From Clonostachys chloroleuca (lineage: Eukaryota; Ascomycota; Sordariomycetes; Hypocreales; Bionectriaceae): a stretch of DNA of 64,000 nucleotides. The stretch is taken from NCBI GenBank assembly GCA_037952775.1, contig JBANAY010000004.1:10168001-10232000 (forward strand), read 5' to 3'. The notes beneath the pieces are model-generated. The model saw only the letters and a program-made list of their open reading frames with translations. It was not told where the DNA came from and did not search any database. Of the stretch, positions 1-11,130 are shown in pieces. The position numbers were made by a program, and so were the translations under genes. Each line of letters begins with the position of its first letter. The stretch's first letter is position 1.

Positions 1-1801
1 TCATTCTGGCCAACCTGGACAAGATCAACGATATCATTGACTCTGTGCTTCAAGCAGGAGTTTCTCGCGTTGATGACGCCCTGTATGAAATGGATTCAAC
101 CATGCAGGCAGGTAACCAGAACGCCTCTCCTTCCTACGTGCTGTCCCAGATCGAGAAAGCATCAGCAAGTGCCATGGAATTTGCCACGGCGTTCAACAAC
201 TTCATCGCAGACGGCCCCAACAGTACTCACGCGGAGCTTATCAAGACCATCAACGTTTTCTCGGGCGCCATCGCCGATGTTTGCGGCAACACCAAGGGTT
301 TGAGCCGCCTAGCCACCGACGACAAAAGCACCGACTCATTGATGGGCGGCGCGAGACAGTCCGCGCTCTCGACGATCCAATTCTTCCGTGGATTGCAGAG
401 CTTCCGACTGGAGGGAATGGACCCCTTGCAAAAGACAGATGTCGTTATCAATAGTAACAATGACGTCCAGATGAACTTGCAGAAACTAAACAAGTTGGTT
501 GAGGCGTTTGCGCCAGGATTCGGCAAGCTCACCAACAACAAGGGAGATCTTGGCGACCTGGTAGACTCTGAACTCAGCAAGGCAGCCGATGCCATTGCCG
601 CAGCGGCAGCTCGATTGGCGAAGCTGAAGAACAAGCCTCGTGATGGGTACTCAACCTACGAGCTCAAGGTCCACGACTCGATCCTGGATGCTGCAACTGC
701 CATCACCAATGCTATAACACAGCTGATCAAAGCTGCCACTGCTACCCAACAGGAGATTGTCCAGGCTGGTCGTGGGTCATCATCGCGTACGGCCTTCTAC
801 AAGAAGAACAACCGATGGACAGAAGGGCTCATTTCCGCTGCCAAGGCGGTCGCTTCGTCCACCAACACGCTCATCGAGACGGCGGATGGTGTCCTCTCGA
901 ACCGAAATAGCCCAGAACAGCTCATTGTAGCGTCCAACGATGTTGCTGCTTCAACAGCACAGCTGGTGGCAGCAAGCCGTGTCAAAGCTGGGTTCATGTC
1001 CAAGAGCCAGGAGAAGCTGGAGCAGGCCAGCAAGGCCGTCGGCGCTGCCTGCCGAGCGCTTGTCCGACAGGTGCAGAACATGATCAAGGAGCGCAACCAA
1101 GGAGAGGACGAGGTAGATTACTCCAAGTTAGGAGCCCACGAGTTCAAGGTCCGCGAGATGGAACAGCAGGTATGTTTACTTCAACTTTGCCATATCCCCC
1201 TTCACTCTTCCTCTACTCAGCAGTCATTCCTCCCCAACCCTTCACACAATACTTCTGTCTTACCCTATATCGATCCTGTCTTCTGCCCAAGGAAAAGTAT
1301 TCCGTCTCGCTCAATTGTTTTCAACTACCCTACAACACTAGCTGCTTCCCCTTCCCGAAAGTTTATCTCTCTCCCCCAAAGTACAGACACATCATCCAGC
1401 CCATCTTGCGGTAACGATGGCCCCCCTCCCCTCCATCTCTCTGCATCTCTAGTTTGGGTCAAAGCTACTTAGGCTCCCCACGTTTGCCAACCAATTGGAG
1501 TCTTGTGGGATGGCCACTAGTGTCGGACTGAGATATGGCATTACGGAGGAAACACGTGCCGCTGGTATACGCTTGTTATGCTTCATGGGCGGAGTGGCGA
1601 TTGCCCTCCCCCTCCAGGGATCCGCACATCGAGTGCGACTGCGCTACTAGTGCCCACGCCACAATCTGAACAATGTTCGAAGAGGAACTAACGATAGTTG
1701 ATTTGCTTTTTCAGGTCGAAATTCTTCAGCTCGAGAACGCACTGGCCTCTGCGAGACATCGTTTGGGTGAGATGCGGAAGATCTCATACCAAGAAGAGTA
1801 A
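1..1801 (+). CDS. sla2: Sla2/End4 actin-binding endocytic adaptor, C-terminal part (5' end outside window)
   Basis: Partial gene entering from the left edge, in frame from base 3. Exon 3-1169 is followed by an intron at 1170-1714 (GTATGT...TTTTCAG) and a last exon at 1715-1801 ending in TAA. The protein is the helical C-terminus of the Sla2/HIP1R family: a talin-like I/LWEQ (THATCH) module, with the RWTEGLISAAKAVASST stretch and a following Ala/Ser-rich helix as the recognisable core, then a terminal coiled segment rich in Glu, Leu and Arg. Sla2 links PIP2-containing membrane and clathrin coats to F-actin at endocytic patches. In ascomycetes it is a standard flank of the mating-type locus, and apn2 lies on the other side here. 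The terminal intron of 545 nt is long for this genome. The reading frame runs on into the intron to 1472, so splicing of that intron sets the C-terminus. The identification is firm; the last exon rests on splice signals only. Confidence 0.93.
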
Positions 1802-4800
1802 TTGGCCGAGGTATGGGCAGTGGGCAGACGGTGCAAGCGACGAATGGCAATCAATACGACATCACTCGACCATCTTCCGTGTCTTGGCTCGATGGCAGAT
1901 TGACTGTTTGCAACGGTCTCCACACATGCTGCCTCCCTTCCAGTTCACAGTGCGGATTTAGGACAGCCTTTCTCCCTCGAGGCATCTAGGAAGGTCGCGG
2001 CCTTGTACCAGTGACAACAACAACTTTGTATCTATTCTGTGGGAGATTATTTTTGTCTCCATGTCTATCTTCTTGGGAGCGAGCGGTAGCATGCATGCAT
2101 CTAAGTTGGGGGCACTTGGTTTTTCATTGGACGGGAAGCAGGAAAAGCAAGACAACCTCCTGGGACGTATCTACGTGTCTGCTTTGGTCTGGATCGTTTG
2201 GAAGCTTGCTACCTTTTCCCCCTTATCCTTATCTGCGGTTGTCTATGGTTCACGTTCTCTTTTTTTTGTTCTAATCCAACTTGACAGTATCCTCCTTATT
2301 CTCAAGTCACATTGCCCAATTTTCCTCCAACTTCTGAGTCTTCACCTCCCTTCATCGACACTCATGAGAAAGCTCACCTTTTCCCGTGTCCCGCTTTTTT
2401 ATGGTACCTGTCGCGAAAACATGAGGGGAGGGGACTCACATCAACTTACGCGATACCACTAGACCCAATCCATGATTGTGACATGGCGACGTGATAGCTC
2501 AGGCATTCTCAATGTGCTCTTCGTCCTTTTTTTTCTTATTTGGTCCTTGTCTAGGGAAAAGGGAGGGGGCGTGCGTTCAGGCGGTTGATGTGTCGGTATG
2601 CTGGTTCAAGAAGTCCAAGTGTTGCACCAAGAAAAGCCTCCGACGGACTTGAAAGGTGGTCCCTGTCTGGCAATCCCGGCCCTCGTGTATGTACATGCCT
2701 GCGTCAAGTATGCAGAGGATTTCGATGGGCAGTGCCTAGGTCTCAGGGCAGGCAAGGCGTCTCTATTCGGACCAACCAGGTGGGAGGGTTGAGCAGGTGC
2801 TTGCGACCAACAGACATCTAGATGCGCCACATTACGGAAGATCCTTGCTTTTGCGCGCTAATTTAGATTGAGAAGGGAAAAGCAAAGAACGGAGTTTGAA
2901 CCAACGAGAAGGAGAAGCAAAACACGGCGCGGGCGAGCTGGATCATGAGACTGGAAGTGACGCAGGATGCGATATGTGCCAAGTCCAAAGTGCAATGACT
3001 AAATCAAACACCAGCAGCACCGAGATGCGTGTGGGGTCGGGCGTCTTTGCTTCCGCTCTCACGTCTGAGGCTGTCAAATCACCAAGTCGGTTGGAGGTCT
3101 AACGCCACCGGCGACCCTAATACTGGCCAGTAGTGCGAGCGGAGATAAAGGGTCCCCTAGGCCTGGAGGCGGGTTGGGTCGGGTTTCTTTGCGCATAAAC
3201 GACGATAGGGTCACAAAATCGGTGTAGCTGCACATCAAGACGCGATACTTGGCTGGGTATCCCGTTACGTGCAAAGTATCTGATCATCGCGGTCGCGCCG
3301 CGGAGTTGCGATGATTGAGGAGAGTCATATCAAGAATCAAGTTTTAGGCACCAAGACACGATGGCCAGTCACCACAATCTACGAAGCTGTCATATGCACG
3401 AATTTCCCAATCCTTTTAGGCACATGCTCACCACAGGAGGAAGAGCAAGCAGAAACTCAGATAACAATAATGCAAGCAGCAGGCGGAGGCGTCTGCAACT
3501 GGTACTGGTCGCCGTTGTAGGGTAGGGTCGGGGTCGGGGGATTTATGGCACGCTAATGTGTGTGAGATTGCGACAGTGTTGTGCGAAAACGAAATAGCAG
3601 CCGACCAACACGGGCGGGGGACCAGGGACCAGGGTGATGCATCGTCACCTTTCACATTTTCAGGTGGTCGAATGGCTGGCTGGACTGCAACAGGTCTCGC
3701 GTACCATGCCAATTGACCCAGAGGAAACTACCTTGGAAGGAGGTATTGCTGCATGGATTAGACATTGCAAGCAGAAAGTATCTCATGATGCTAGTTGGGT
3801 TCCAATCCACGAATTTTGCCCTCCACCAGCAAGCAGCCTCTAGCCATATCCTTGACCGAATTGACATTTCAGTGGAACCCAGTCAGGCCCGTTGCTCAAC
3901 CAGGTTGAAGTTGGCCCACCACATTTGATTTGTCTGAGGTGGGCGCAGAGTGCACCAGCCCCAGCGCCACCACCTGGCTCGGCTCTTCGGGATTTGCGAC
4001 GATTTACACGGCAGCCCCCGTCCAGACCTCCACACAAGCGGGAAGCCAGAAGGCTAAAACGGGAGCAGCGACAAAAGGAAGAGAAGGGCAGAAGGGGGTT
4101 CTCAGCATGGAGAATATAGCGGAAAGAGGGGGACTGAGACTGTCGGAGATTGCCTACACAGTCTGCGGAACTCGCGCGTTAGCCAGCAAAAAAATCAAAT
4201 GCCAGCACGCCATCTACCTCTGTGTGAGACACCCAGTCGCCAATGATTGGCTGGCCACTCAATTGCTGATTGGTTGAGTCTCCCTCGTACCAGACTCTCG
4301 GGTCCCGGTAAGACAAATTGACTGGGTTTACGAGAGGGAATGGCAGGGGGAAGGGGCAAGATGGAATGTGAACGAGGCGAAGCACATATGCGGTTGCGTC
4401 GAATATGCAGGAAAGCCACCAACAAAATCAGACACCGCTCCAAGCGAAGCGGCTCCCCGATAAGACGCAATCTTAGCCGCACTAGCGGCAGCTAATTACC
4501 AACAGTCTACGAGACCACGAGGACCTCTGGGGTGCCCTGTGCATGCATTGCGCAGTGGTCTGGGTGTTGCATGTAGATCAACGGGACCGGTATGGAAGCA
4601 CTCGACTTCTTGGTCGGTCGGTCGGTCACAAAGGGCGGACGCAGCTAAGAGACACGGCACGTAGCGCCTTGGTACCCCTCTTCTTGCGCGCGCACTCAGG
4701 TCTAAGCGAGCACACACATTCTCTCCGTTGTCTCTCTCTCTCACACACATAGAATACAGGAGGCTTGGAGCGACGGTGGGAAGGTTATGCTGCTTAGCTT

Positions 4801-7232
4801 GTGGGCTGGCCTACCACGTACCAGGAACTTCCAGATTGGGCCAAGGAGTCGGCCGCCTTTTCCCCACGGCTAGCTAAAATTGAGTAGGACGTTCCACAGC
4901 CTGTCAACAGGGGACGAGCCCTACAGGCACGACCTGCCAACCCACTTGGCATGTATAGGTGGCCCTGTGTCACCAGTTTCTCCAGGGCAGACGGGCCCGT
5001 GCTACGTTGTCTAACGAACGGGGAGGACCGGGACCTACAGAGCGACCGGGGCCAGAGGGTCAGAGGGCATCTGGGAAATCTTGCACCATTATAGGCTGCA
5101 CAGCACTACGCGTAGGGCATAGCGGCATCGCATATCGCAGATGCCAAGGAGCCGTAGCTTTTAGCGCATGCCTGGGCTTGGAGGCGCCACAAAACATACA
5201 TTGCCCTCCTCCAGCATCGCGCCCGGGCTTCTTTTCTTTTTTCAAGCAGGCTAGGCTCATGTCGGTACGTTTTGGGTGATGCTGGGAGGGGCAGGGGTCC
5301 AATGTGACTCGCCCGTGCAGCCAGCTGGGGAGCGCTGCAGGCTACGCGCCGCAGCCCGCAAGGTGCACCCGCTCAAGGCAGTTGGTGCTTATGTCCGAAT
5401 TGGACGAAATTATCAGATCATCACATCCGTTGCACCATCCATTCCTACACCATACATGGGTGAGCACGCAACTTAATTAGATTTCCCTGGGACTGCTGAC
5501 GTGGAAGAGACAAGAGGCCGACCGGGCTGAGAGAGGAATCAAGCCTTGCTAGGACAAGGTGGTAATCTCTCAATTGATTAACATGCTTGGGACAGGGTCT
5601 AATGTGGCCGACACAGCGAAGAATACCACCATCACTGGTACCCCGACGTAATTTGAGCATGGCTGGAATCCATGCTCTCAAACTGGCTATCGGAGATTTT
5701 GCGCTAACGGCTGGGGCTGGGTGCGCGCCGCTGGCCCGTGCGCGATTTGGTGCTGCCCACCCGTCTTCAGCCTCTTGGTCTATGGTTGTCGCCCTCTCTA
5801 GCCTGTGTTACCGGGTGGTGGAGGGCTTGCTGCGTGTAGTATAGCACTCCCACCATGTTTTCAGGCCCCGATACCCCTGTCGATGCGCTTGTATGAGCTA
5901 AGTCTAGCACCGTAGCTACTTTGGCATTTGCAAGACCTCCCTAGCCTCACCCAACTCCACCCGCGAACGTTAATCTTGACGTCGACCGCTAGCAGGGCAT
6001 GGGGCCATGGAGTCAATTCAACCCTCCGACCCAATTGGAGGTGGCCGGCTGCTTTGGGTAATATGCAGCACGCTGGCTGCACGCCTCTCACCCCGACTTC
6101 ACCTCACCTCACTTGCGTCTCACTTTCTGCTCTACTCTGCACTCACATGCATTAATTGCCTATTGAATGACTCTTGCTCAACAAATCGAGGGCGAGCGGT
6201 GGCTGGGGGGCCCACACGCTCGTTCTGCAGGCTGCGTTCCCCGCGTGTGATTGGCCGCAGTGCAGTCTGATCACCCCTCTACCCACGGCAGATGTACCCT
6301 CGCGCCCTGCAAAAAGCCGACCCAGGCTCATCCCCCACCATGTCTTGGGCGTTATGCCCAAAACGGCTCCGCCCTATCTAGCCGCTAAGTGTTGATCCGA
6401 CCACACATGCTTCTGCAGGATAGTAATAGCACCAGGATAATCATCTAGAATTTGGTCACACCAGAATAGACTCGTAGACTAGAGCCTGGCTTGGGGAGGA
6501 GGGTCGGAATCCTGCTTTGGGCTCCATTGGCCGCTTGGGCCCCAAAAGTGCGGTGTCGCACTTCGCCCAGGTGAATATTACTTGCTGCATGTTTCTTGCA
6601 TCTGTCGGTAACCAATCGCTGCCCCCATGCTCTCATCCCTGATCCCAAAGTCCCTCCTCGCACTTTTATGTGTCTCATTAATTCTCTCAGCTCGAAGGGT
6701 GGAGAGGCGGCCCTCGCTGTGTCGGGCGCGCTAGGTCTCGCGAAGTTCGCTTGGATGAATGGTGTCTTGCTCGAGGGGTAGGCTTCGAGGTATTTCAAAG
6801 TAAACTTGCGATTGATTGGAGTCGAGTACCTATTGGGGACTAGTTTTAGAAGCTACTTAGTTCTCATTCGTTCCCTTCATTCATTTCTCGAATCCGATGC
6901 CAAAGTCCGTTGCCCGAGCCTGTTGCAAAAGTCCATGATTCAAATCCATTGCCAAGGGTTAGGTAAATCACCAGTGAACGTCTCGCATCTGAAATAGACG
7001 ATTGTCCTGTACTCCAAACTGAGAAAGAGCAAAACCCAAATCCTAATAGTGAAATTCATCATCGTTGTCAGAAATTGCGTAGTCGACTTAGAACATAGAG
7101 TGGAACTCCTTGGTTGAACCAAAGGAGAGGCTGTAGGTGAGTCCAGCGGCTGAGGCAGTGTTAAGGCTTGGAATGAAGAAACTCGATGACGGAAAGGCAT
7201 GGCTGGCTTACTTTGTACTCAGAGTCTGAGGA
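1802..7232. other. 5.4 kb gene-poor interval between sla2 and the MAT gene cluster
   Basis: No ORF here has fungal protein character. The longest open frames are about 115 codons, carry no recognisable motif and overlap in several frames. I looked for an alpha-box or a second HMG-box that would mark a MAT1-1 remnant and saw none. The interval contains short simple repeats (a GGTC run near 4612-4627 and a CT/CA run at 4729-4750) but no clear transposon ends. It may hold promoter or terminator sequence, unrecognised non-coding RNA, or eroded idiomorph sequence. Confidence 0.6.
4729..4750. repeat. CT/CA microsatellite
   Basis: A TCTCTCTC run leads directly into CACACACA. It is a short simple-sequence repeat inside the sla2-MAT spacer and could be a polymorphic marker. 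No function is implied. Confidence 0.6.
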
Positions 7233-8039
7233 TTACTGTGGGTTGTAGCCATTGCTGAACCCATTGCCAAAGAATTGATTCCAATCCCCGTTGGCTGGAC
7301 CGTATGAATCTTGTGAGGGCGAGTTGAACTCCATGGTGTTCTCAGTATTTTCACCCATTTGGGGGAGGAGGTTCCCATGCATTGGCCAGTTGTTTCCAGT
7401 CGCAGAAGGGGGTGGTGCAACAGACATGGGAGATTGCTGAACGCCATTTTGTTCGCTTGTGCCAGAAACAGCCGGCTGGGCATTGGTATGGTTCATGAGA
7501 GGGCCAAAACTTTGGCCAGAATGGGAGGGAGCGGGCATCGGGGCTGATGTACCCCCAATGTTCTGGGCCATCGCGTAGTTTGGAGGACCAGCAATGGAGA
7601 CTCCATGTCCAAACTGACCATGGACTTGCGTTGGTTGATGTTGAGGTGGGAGGGTCGTTGGCAGGAATGTCCCAGCTGGATTGTTGTGTGCTGGCATTTG
7701 CTGAGGATTTCCGATTTGAGCAGCGGCTGCGAACAGTTAGCTTTGAACACTTCGAATTATATGATTTTACTCACGACGGGGCATATCATAGATGAAATCC
7801 TTGCAGTTATCACGAATCTCTTCTTCGGTTGAGCAAGGGCGAAGAGTGTAGTAGACGGTGCCCTCTTCTTCGCCCATTATATAGACGAAGCGGAATGCGC
7901 CTTCGGATTCAGGTTCAACAACCCAGCGACCACCGGGACGGGGCTCAAGTGCTTTGAGGGCAGCTTTTGGGATCGAAGTAACCAGTCGCGGGCCTGGAGG
8001 AGGCCCATAGGCGCCAGAGGATGATGAAGGGGCTGACAT
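7233..8039 (-). CDS. Small two-exon MAT-linked protein, candidate MAT1-2 accessory gene
   Basis: Model complement(7233..7726, 7775..8039), 252 residues, start ATG at 8039. The intron 7727-7774 has a GTGAGT donor and a CGCAG acceptor and splices in frame. The N-terminal about 88 residues form a compact, ordered-looking region (start MSAPSSSSGAYGPP; core with GGRWVVEPE and GEEEGTVYYTLRP). The C-terminal half is low-complexity, rich in Pro, Gln, Asn and Gly, and ends GFSNGYNPQ. I recognise no enzyme motif. The gene lies between sla2 and MAT1-2-1 and is divergently transcribed from MAT1-2-1. That is the place where Hypocreales carry a second MAT1-2 gene (called MAT1-2-3, renamed MAT1-2-9 in Fusarium). 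The link is by position and size only, since I cannot compare sequences. It could instead be a conserved flanking gene outside the idiomorph. The Gln/Asn/Pro tail would suit a regulatory protein. Confidence 0.6.
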
Positions 8040-8681
8040 GTCTGCAGAGTGGTGCAGGAGAGTTTGTTTTGGGGGTATGTAAAATGGTTGTTTTGTCTGA
8101 AAGATGTGTGTATTTGGAGAAGGATGTGAGAATGTAAGAGGCGGGAGGTGATCAAGTTATAGAACTAAGAAGAAGAGAGGTCACGATTGGAAAAGAGAAG
8201 AAATGGAGGAGAGAAAGTAAGGTAGTGGATTTGTGTGGTAAGGGGGTGGAGCTATGAGTGTGTACATAGTACTAAGGTACTCGAGGAGCAAGCCTGTCAC
8301 ATCTTCTTCACCTTCAACTGACATGCAACTGTGAGGTAACATGTACCGGCGCAGGTACTTGACATGGCTTTTATTAGGCGGGGCAGCCGAAACGGTGTCG
8401 CCCCTTGTCGAGCTCTATGCTAAGGTTTGATGTAGAGCTGGTAAAGCCAGTTAGTAACCGCTAATCTTTTGGTCCACAAGAGCTGAATACTGTACTTCCT
8501 TTTTGATTGATTGCGCGATTCTCGAACATCAAAGCGAATGATGAGTATGGTTTGGCGCCAGCCTAGTCTGCCACTGGCCTAATGTTATTGCGAGTTTTGG
8601 TAGTGTGATATCAATTTACGAACACGACTCTCTCTCTACTTGGAGATAAAAGTGCCTGCCCCCATTTTGATCAATATCTAG

Positions 8682-8705
8682 GGAGGTAGGTAGGTAGGTA
8701 CCTCC
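8682..8705. repeat. (GGTA)4 run with GGAGGTA/TACCTCC arms
   Basis: Four perfect GGTA copies occupy 8685-8700. The flanks GGAGGTA (8682-8688) and TACCTCC (8699-8705) are inverted copies, so the element can fold into a short hairpin about 760 bp upstream of MAT1-2-1. Confidence 0.6.
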
Positions 8706-9299
8706 TGTAATACTTGGAAAATATCTTTTACTTTGCCTCTAACTGCGTCCGCCCCTTTTGCTTTCAATGGTGAAAATCACTGGAATTGGCGGCGAAGAGA
8801 TATAACTTTAGGTGAAGATCAAACTATGTCTAGCTTTGGAAGTTTCCGAGTTGCTTTCACGAATTGGGCCATTCGCAATACTCATCGTGAGATACCAGCG
8901 AGCGGCCTTTGGATGAGCGCGCACATATCAAAATGCAACCGCCATGCTGTAATAATTTACTTCACTGGAAGTCTGAGTGTGCTCCCAGCAGACATGTATG
9001 GAATCCAAAAGAATATTATGGATTGTACAGCCTTGAAGATCAGGCCTGCCCCGATTGCTCCCACGTCGCAGTAGCTGGGCAACCTGTGAGGCGTAGGCGA
9101 CGAGGCCTGGCAGTTGTCAACAGTGGCAGAGGCGGTAGCATTCCACCTTGGTGTCAACTTTTGAGGGAGCACACATGTATAGCCAGGGCGACGGCACGTG
9201 CGTTATCAAAGTGATGAGGAGGTGACAATTGTTGGTCTCCCTCAATAAATCCCCAGCCATTGACCTTGGTCAGCAAAAGAAAGGCCTTCCCCACCTAGC

Positions 9300-9306
9300 T
9301 ATATAT
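9300..9306 (+). promoter_or_regulatory. TATA-like element upstream of MAT1-2-1
   Basis: TATATAT lies 160 bp before the MAT1-2-1 ATG and is followed by a CT-rich tract (about 9307-9360). This is a common core-promoter arrangement in filamentous fungi. It is inferred from sequence only; the transcription start is unknown. Confidence 0.4.
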
Positions 9307-9465
9307 TCCCCTCCCTCCTCCTGCCCAAACTTTCTTCCCTTCTCCTCCTTCATCACACACATTCCAATTTGAAACTCACTATTCAATCCCCAAACAAATT
9401 CTTTGACCTCGCGTCATCCTTCCATATTTCCACCACAGCAACAGCCAAGCTCCTGATCGTTCATC

Positions 9466-10293
9466 ATGAACCATCAAGCTGCCGTTCCCCCTCCTGGCAC
9501 TTTCGGTCCCCAGGATCACCCAAGCATGGAGGCCATCGCTTCTTCTGCCTGGGTCCTACTTGAGTCCCAGATCACGCCTTTCACTGAGGTTATGGCTATT
9601 CCTGGTGACATCTACCGCGCTCTCGATGCTGGTGGCAAGAAGTTCATTGCCAGAAACTTCATGTGAGCTCCTCGCGCCCTCCAAAAACTTCCACGTCTAA
9701 CTTTTTCAGGTCCTACGTTGGCAAAAATGTCCTCTACTGCCGTGATGGCACAGGCAATGACCGCTACTTTCTTGGCAATCCTCGCAGCTTCCTTCGAGGT
9801 GGCGGTACCATCGTCTCTGTCCAGGGCACTGAGCCTTTCTGGATGATCCGCAGCAACACCACCATTCTTGAGGCTGCTGCTGCCCACCTTGGAGTCGCCG
9901 TTCCTCCTAAGGAGAAGAAGATTCCCCGTCCTCCCAATGCCTACATCCTCTACCGCAAGGAGCGCCACAACGTGGTCCGTGATGCCCACCCTGGCATTAC
10001 CAACAATGAGATCTGTAAGTACTTACCTCCACTCTTCAGCATGGAATATTTTCTAACAATGTATAGCCCAAGTTTTGGGTGCTGCCTGGAACGCCGAGTC
10101 GCGCGAGGTCCGACAGAAGTACAAGGAGATGTCCGACAAGATCAAGAAGGCTCTTTACGAGCAGCACCCGGATTACCAGTACAGACCTCGTAAGCCATCC
10201 GAGAAGAAGCGACGTGGTCGTCGCACTGCTTCTACCGATGAAGAAATTGAGCACGACTCGGATGAGCTCGCCAAGCCTTCATTCGCTGATTGA
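9466..10293 (+). CDS. MAT1-2-1: MAT1-2-1 mating-type HMG-box transcription factor
   Basis: Model join(9466..9662, 9710..10014, 10067..10293), 242 residues. The HMG box spans about residues 137-205: it opens with IPRPPNAYILYRKERH and continues through GAAWNAES and the KYKEMSDK helix. A basic tail (EKKRRGRR) and an acidic C-terminus follow. The second intron interrupts the box after the first base of a serine codon, the conserved intron position of fungal MAT HMG genes, which supports both the identification and the model. Intron 1 splits the Met codon before SYVGKNVLY, a motif typical of the N-terminal part of these proteins. The protein is the nuclear master regulator of the MAT1-2 mating type, binding DNA to drive pheromone, receptor and post-fertilisation genes. 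It sits between sla2 and apn2, 1.4 kb from a divergent accessory gene and convergent with apn2. I see no truncation or frame break. Confidence 0.97.
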
Positions 10294-11130
10294 GCTCTCA
10301 ATCGGAGAACCAGAAATCTTCAGGTGCATGGCGACACAGCCTGCTTGGGCCTCTACTACTGGTCCTTTGAACCAACTACTACCAGGTTTTGTTTTGATTT
10401 CGATTTCTTTTTTTGATTTTCGATTTTCATTCAGGAAGATTCGGTTTGGTATTTGAACCAACTAATGGAGTCTGGACGGATGAGATGATATCCCATGGGA
10501 ACTGGGAAGAAAACCCAATGCGCGCTCTTGAACACTTTATTTACTGATATTTCAGCAACGGAAACAGGTGTTCTCATTTGAATTCCAGTTGAATTTGCGA
10601 GAAAAACTCAGACAGGATCGATTCTCAGTTAGTTACCTAGTAGTTAGTATTGCAATAAGATCATCAAGAGTATTATACTCACCAACTGCCTGTCCAATTC
10701 ACTCGAACATCCTGTGATGAATCCATTCCCACCTCACAAAGTTGGCTCTGGATCCGAGCCAAGCTCCCCCGCGCAGAGCGAGCCCAAGCTCAAATGCAGC
10801 TCACCTCTAGCTCACTTTGCTGGGGACTCGAAGGGGGCGGGCGCCAGGCAGGAATGTGCGCGCTATGGCTCGATCACCGTCCCAGCCCCGCACGCGGCCG
10901 CGATCGTCGACTAGATCCCCGACGGTGGGAGAAGAAGCACCATGGAAGCCCAAAAGAAAAAGCAACTTTCTACTAATGAGAGGGTGGTGGGAGGCAGGGT
11001 TTCGGACGTGTACGGCATGCCCGAGGGAGAGAAGAGACAAGATACTCATGTTCGATTTGCTGGCTTCGTGTGAAACACTTTAATGCAGACGGCCAATTTT
11101 GATTCAGACTTACTCTGACCACATGAAAGT
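10294..11130. other. Spacer between convergent MAT1-2-1 and apn2
   Basis: This 837 bp spacer lies between two gene ends and must contain both 3' UTRs. Short T-rich stretches follow MAT1-2-1 (around 10385-10430). The small ORFs overlap one another and none looks like a protein. The right edge of the MAT1-2 idiomorph may fall here, but that cannot be seen from one strain. Confidence 0.5.

Larger units (their letters stand above)
8040..9465. promoter_or_regulatory. Divergent promoter region between the 7.2-8.0 kb gene and MAT1-2-1
   Basis: Both genes start facing away from this 1.4 kb spacer, so it must hold both promoters. Visible elements are a (GGTA)4 run with inverted-repeat arms at 8682-8705 and, on the MAT side, a TATA-like box followed by a pyrimidine-rich stretch. 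I see no coding sequence in it. Confidence 0.5.

Noticed and set aside
6880..6960. Possible tRNA: a TTCAAATCC B-box-like string
   Set aside because: No matching A-box, anticodon arm or acceptor stem pairing could be drawn around it.
1802..7232. A MAT1-1 remnant (alpha-box or second HMG) in the sla2-MAT gap
   Set aside because: No frame on either strand shows alpha-box or HMG-box residues.
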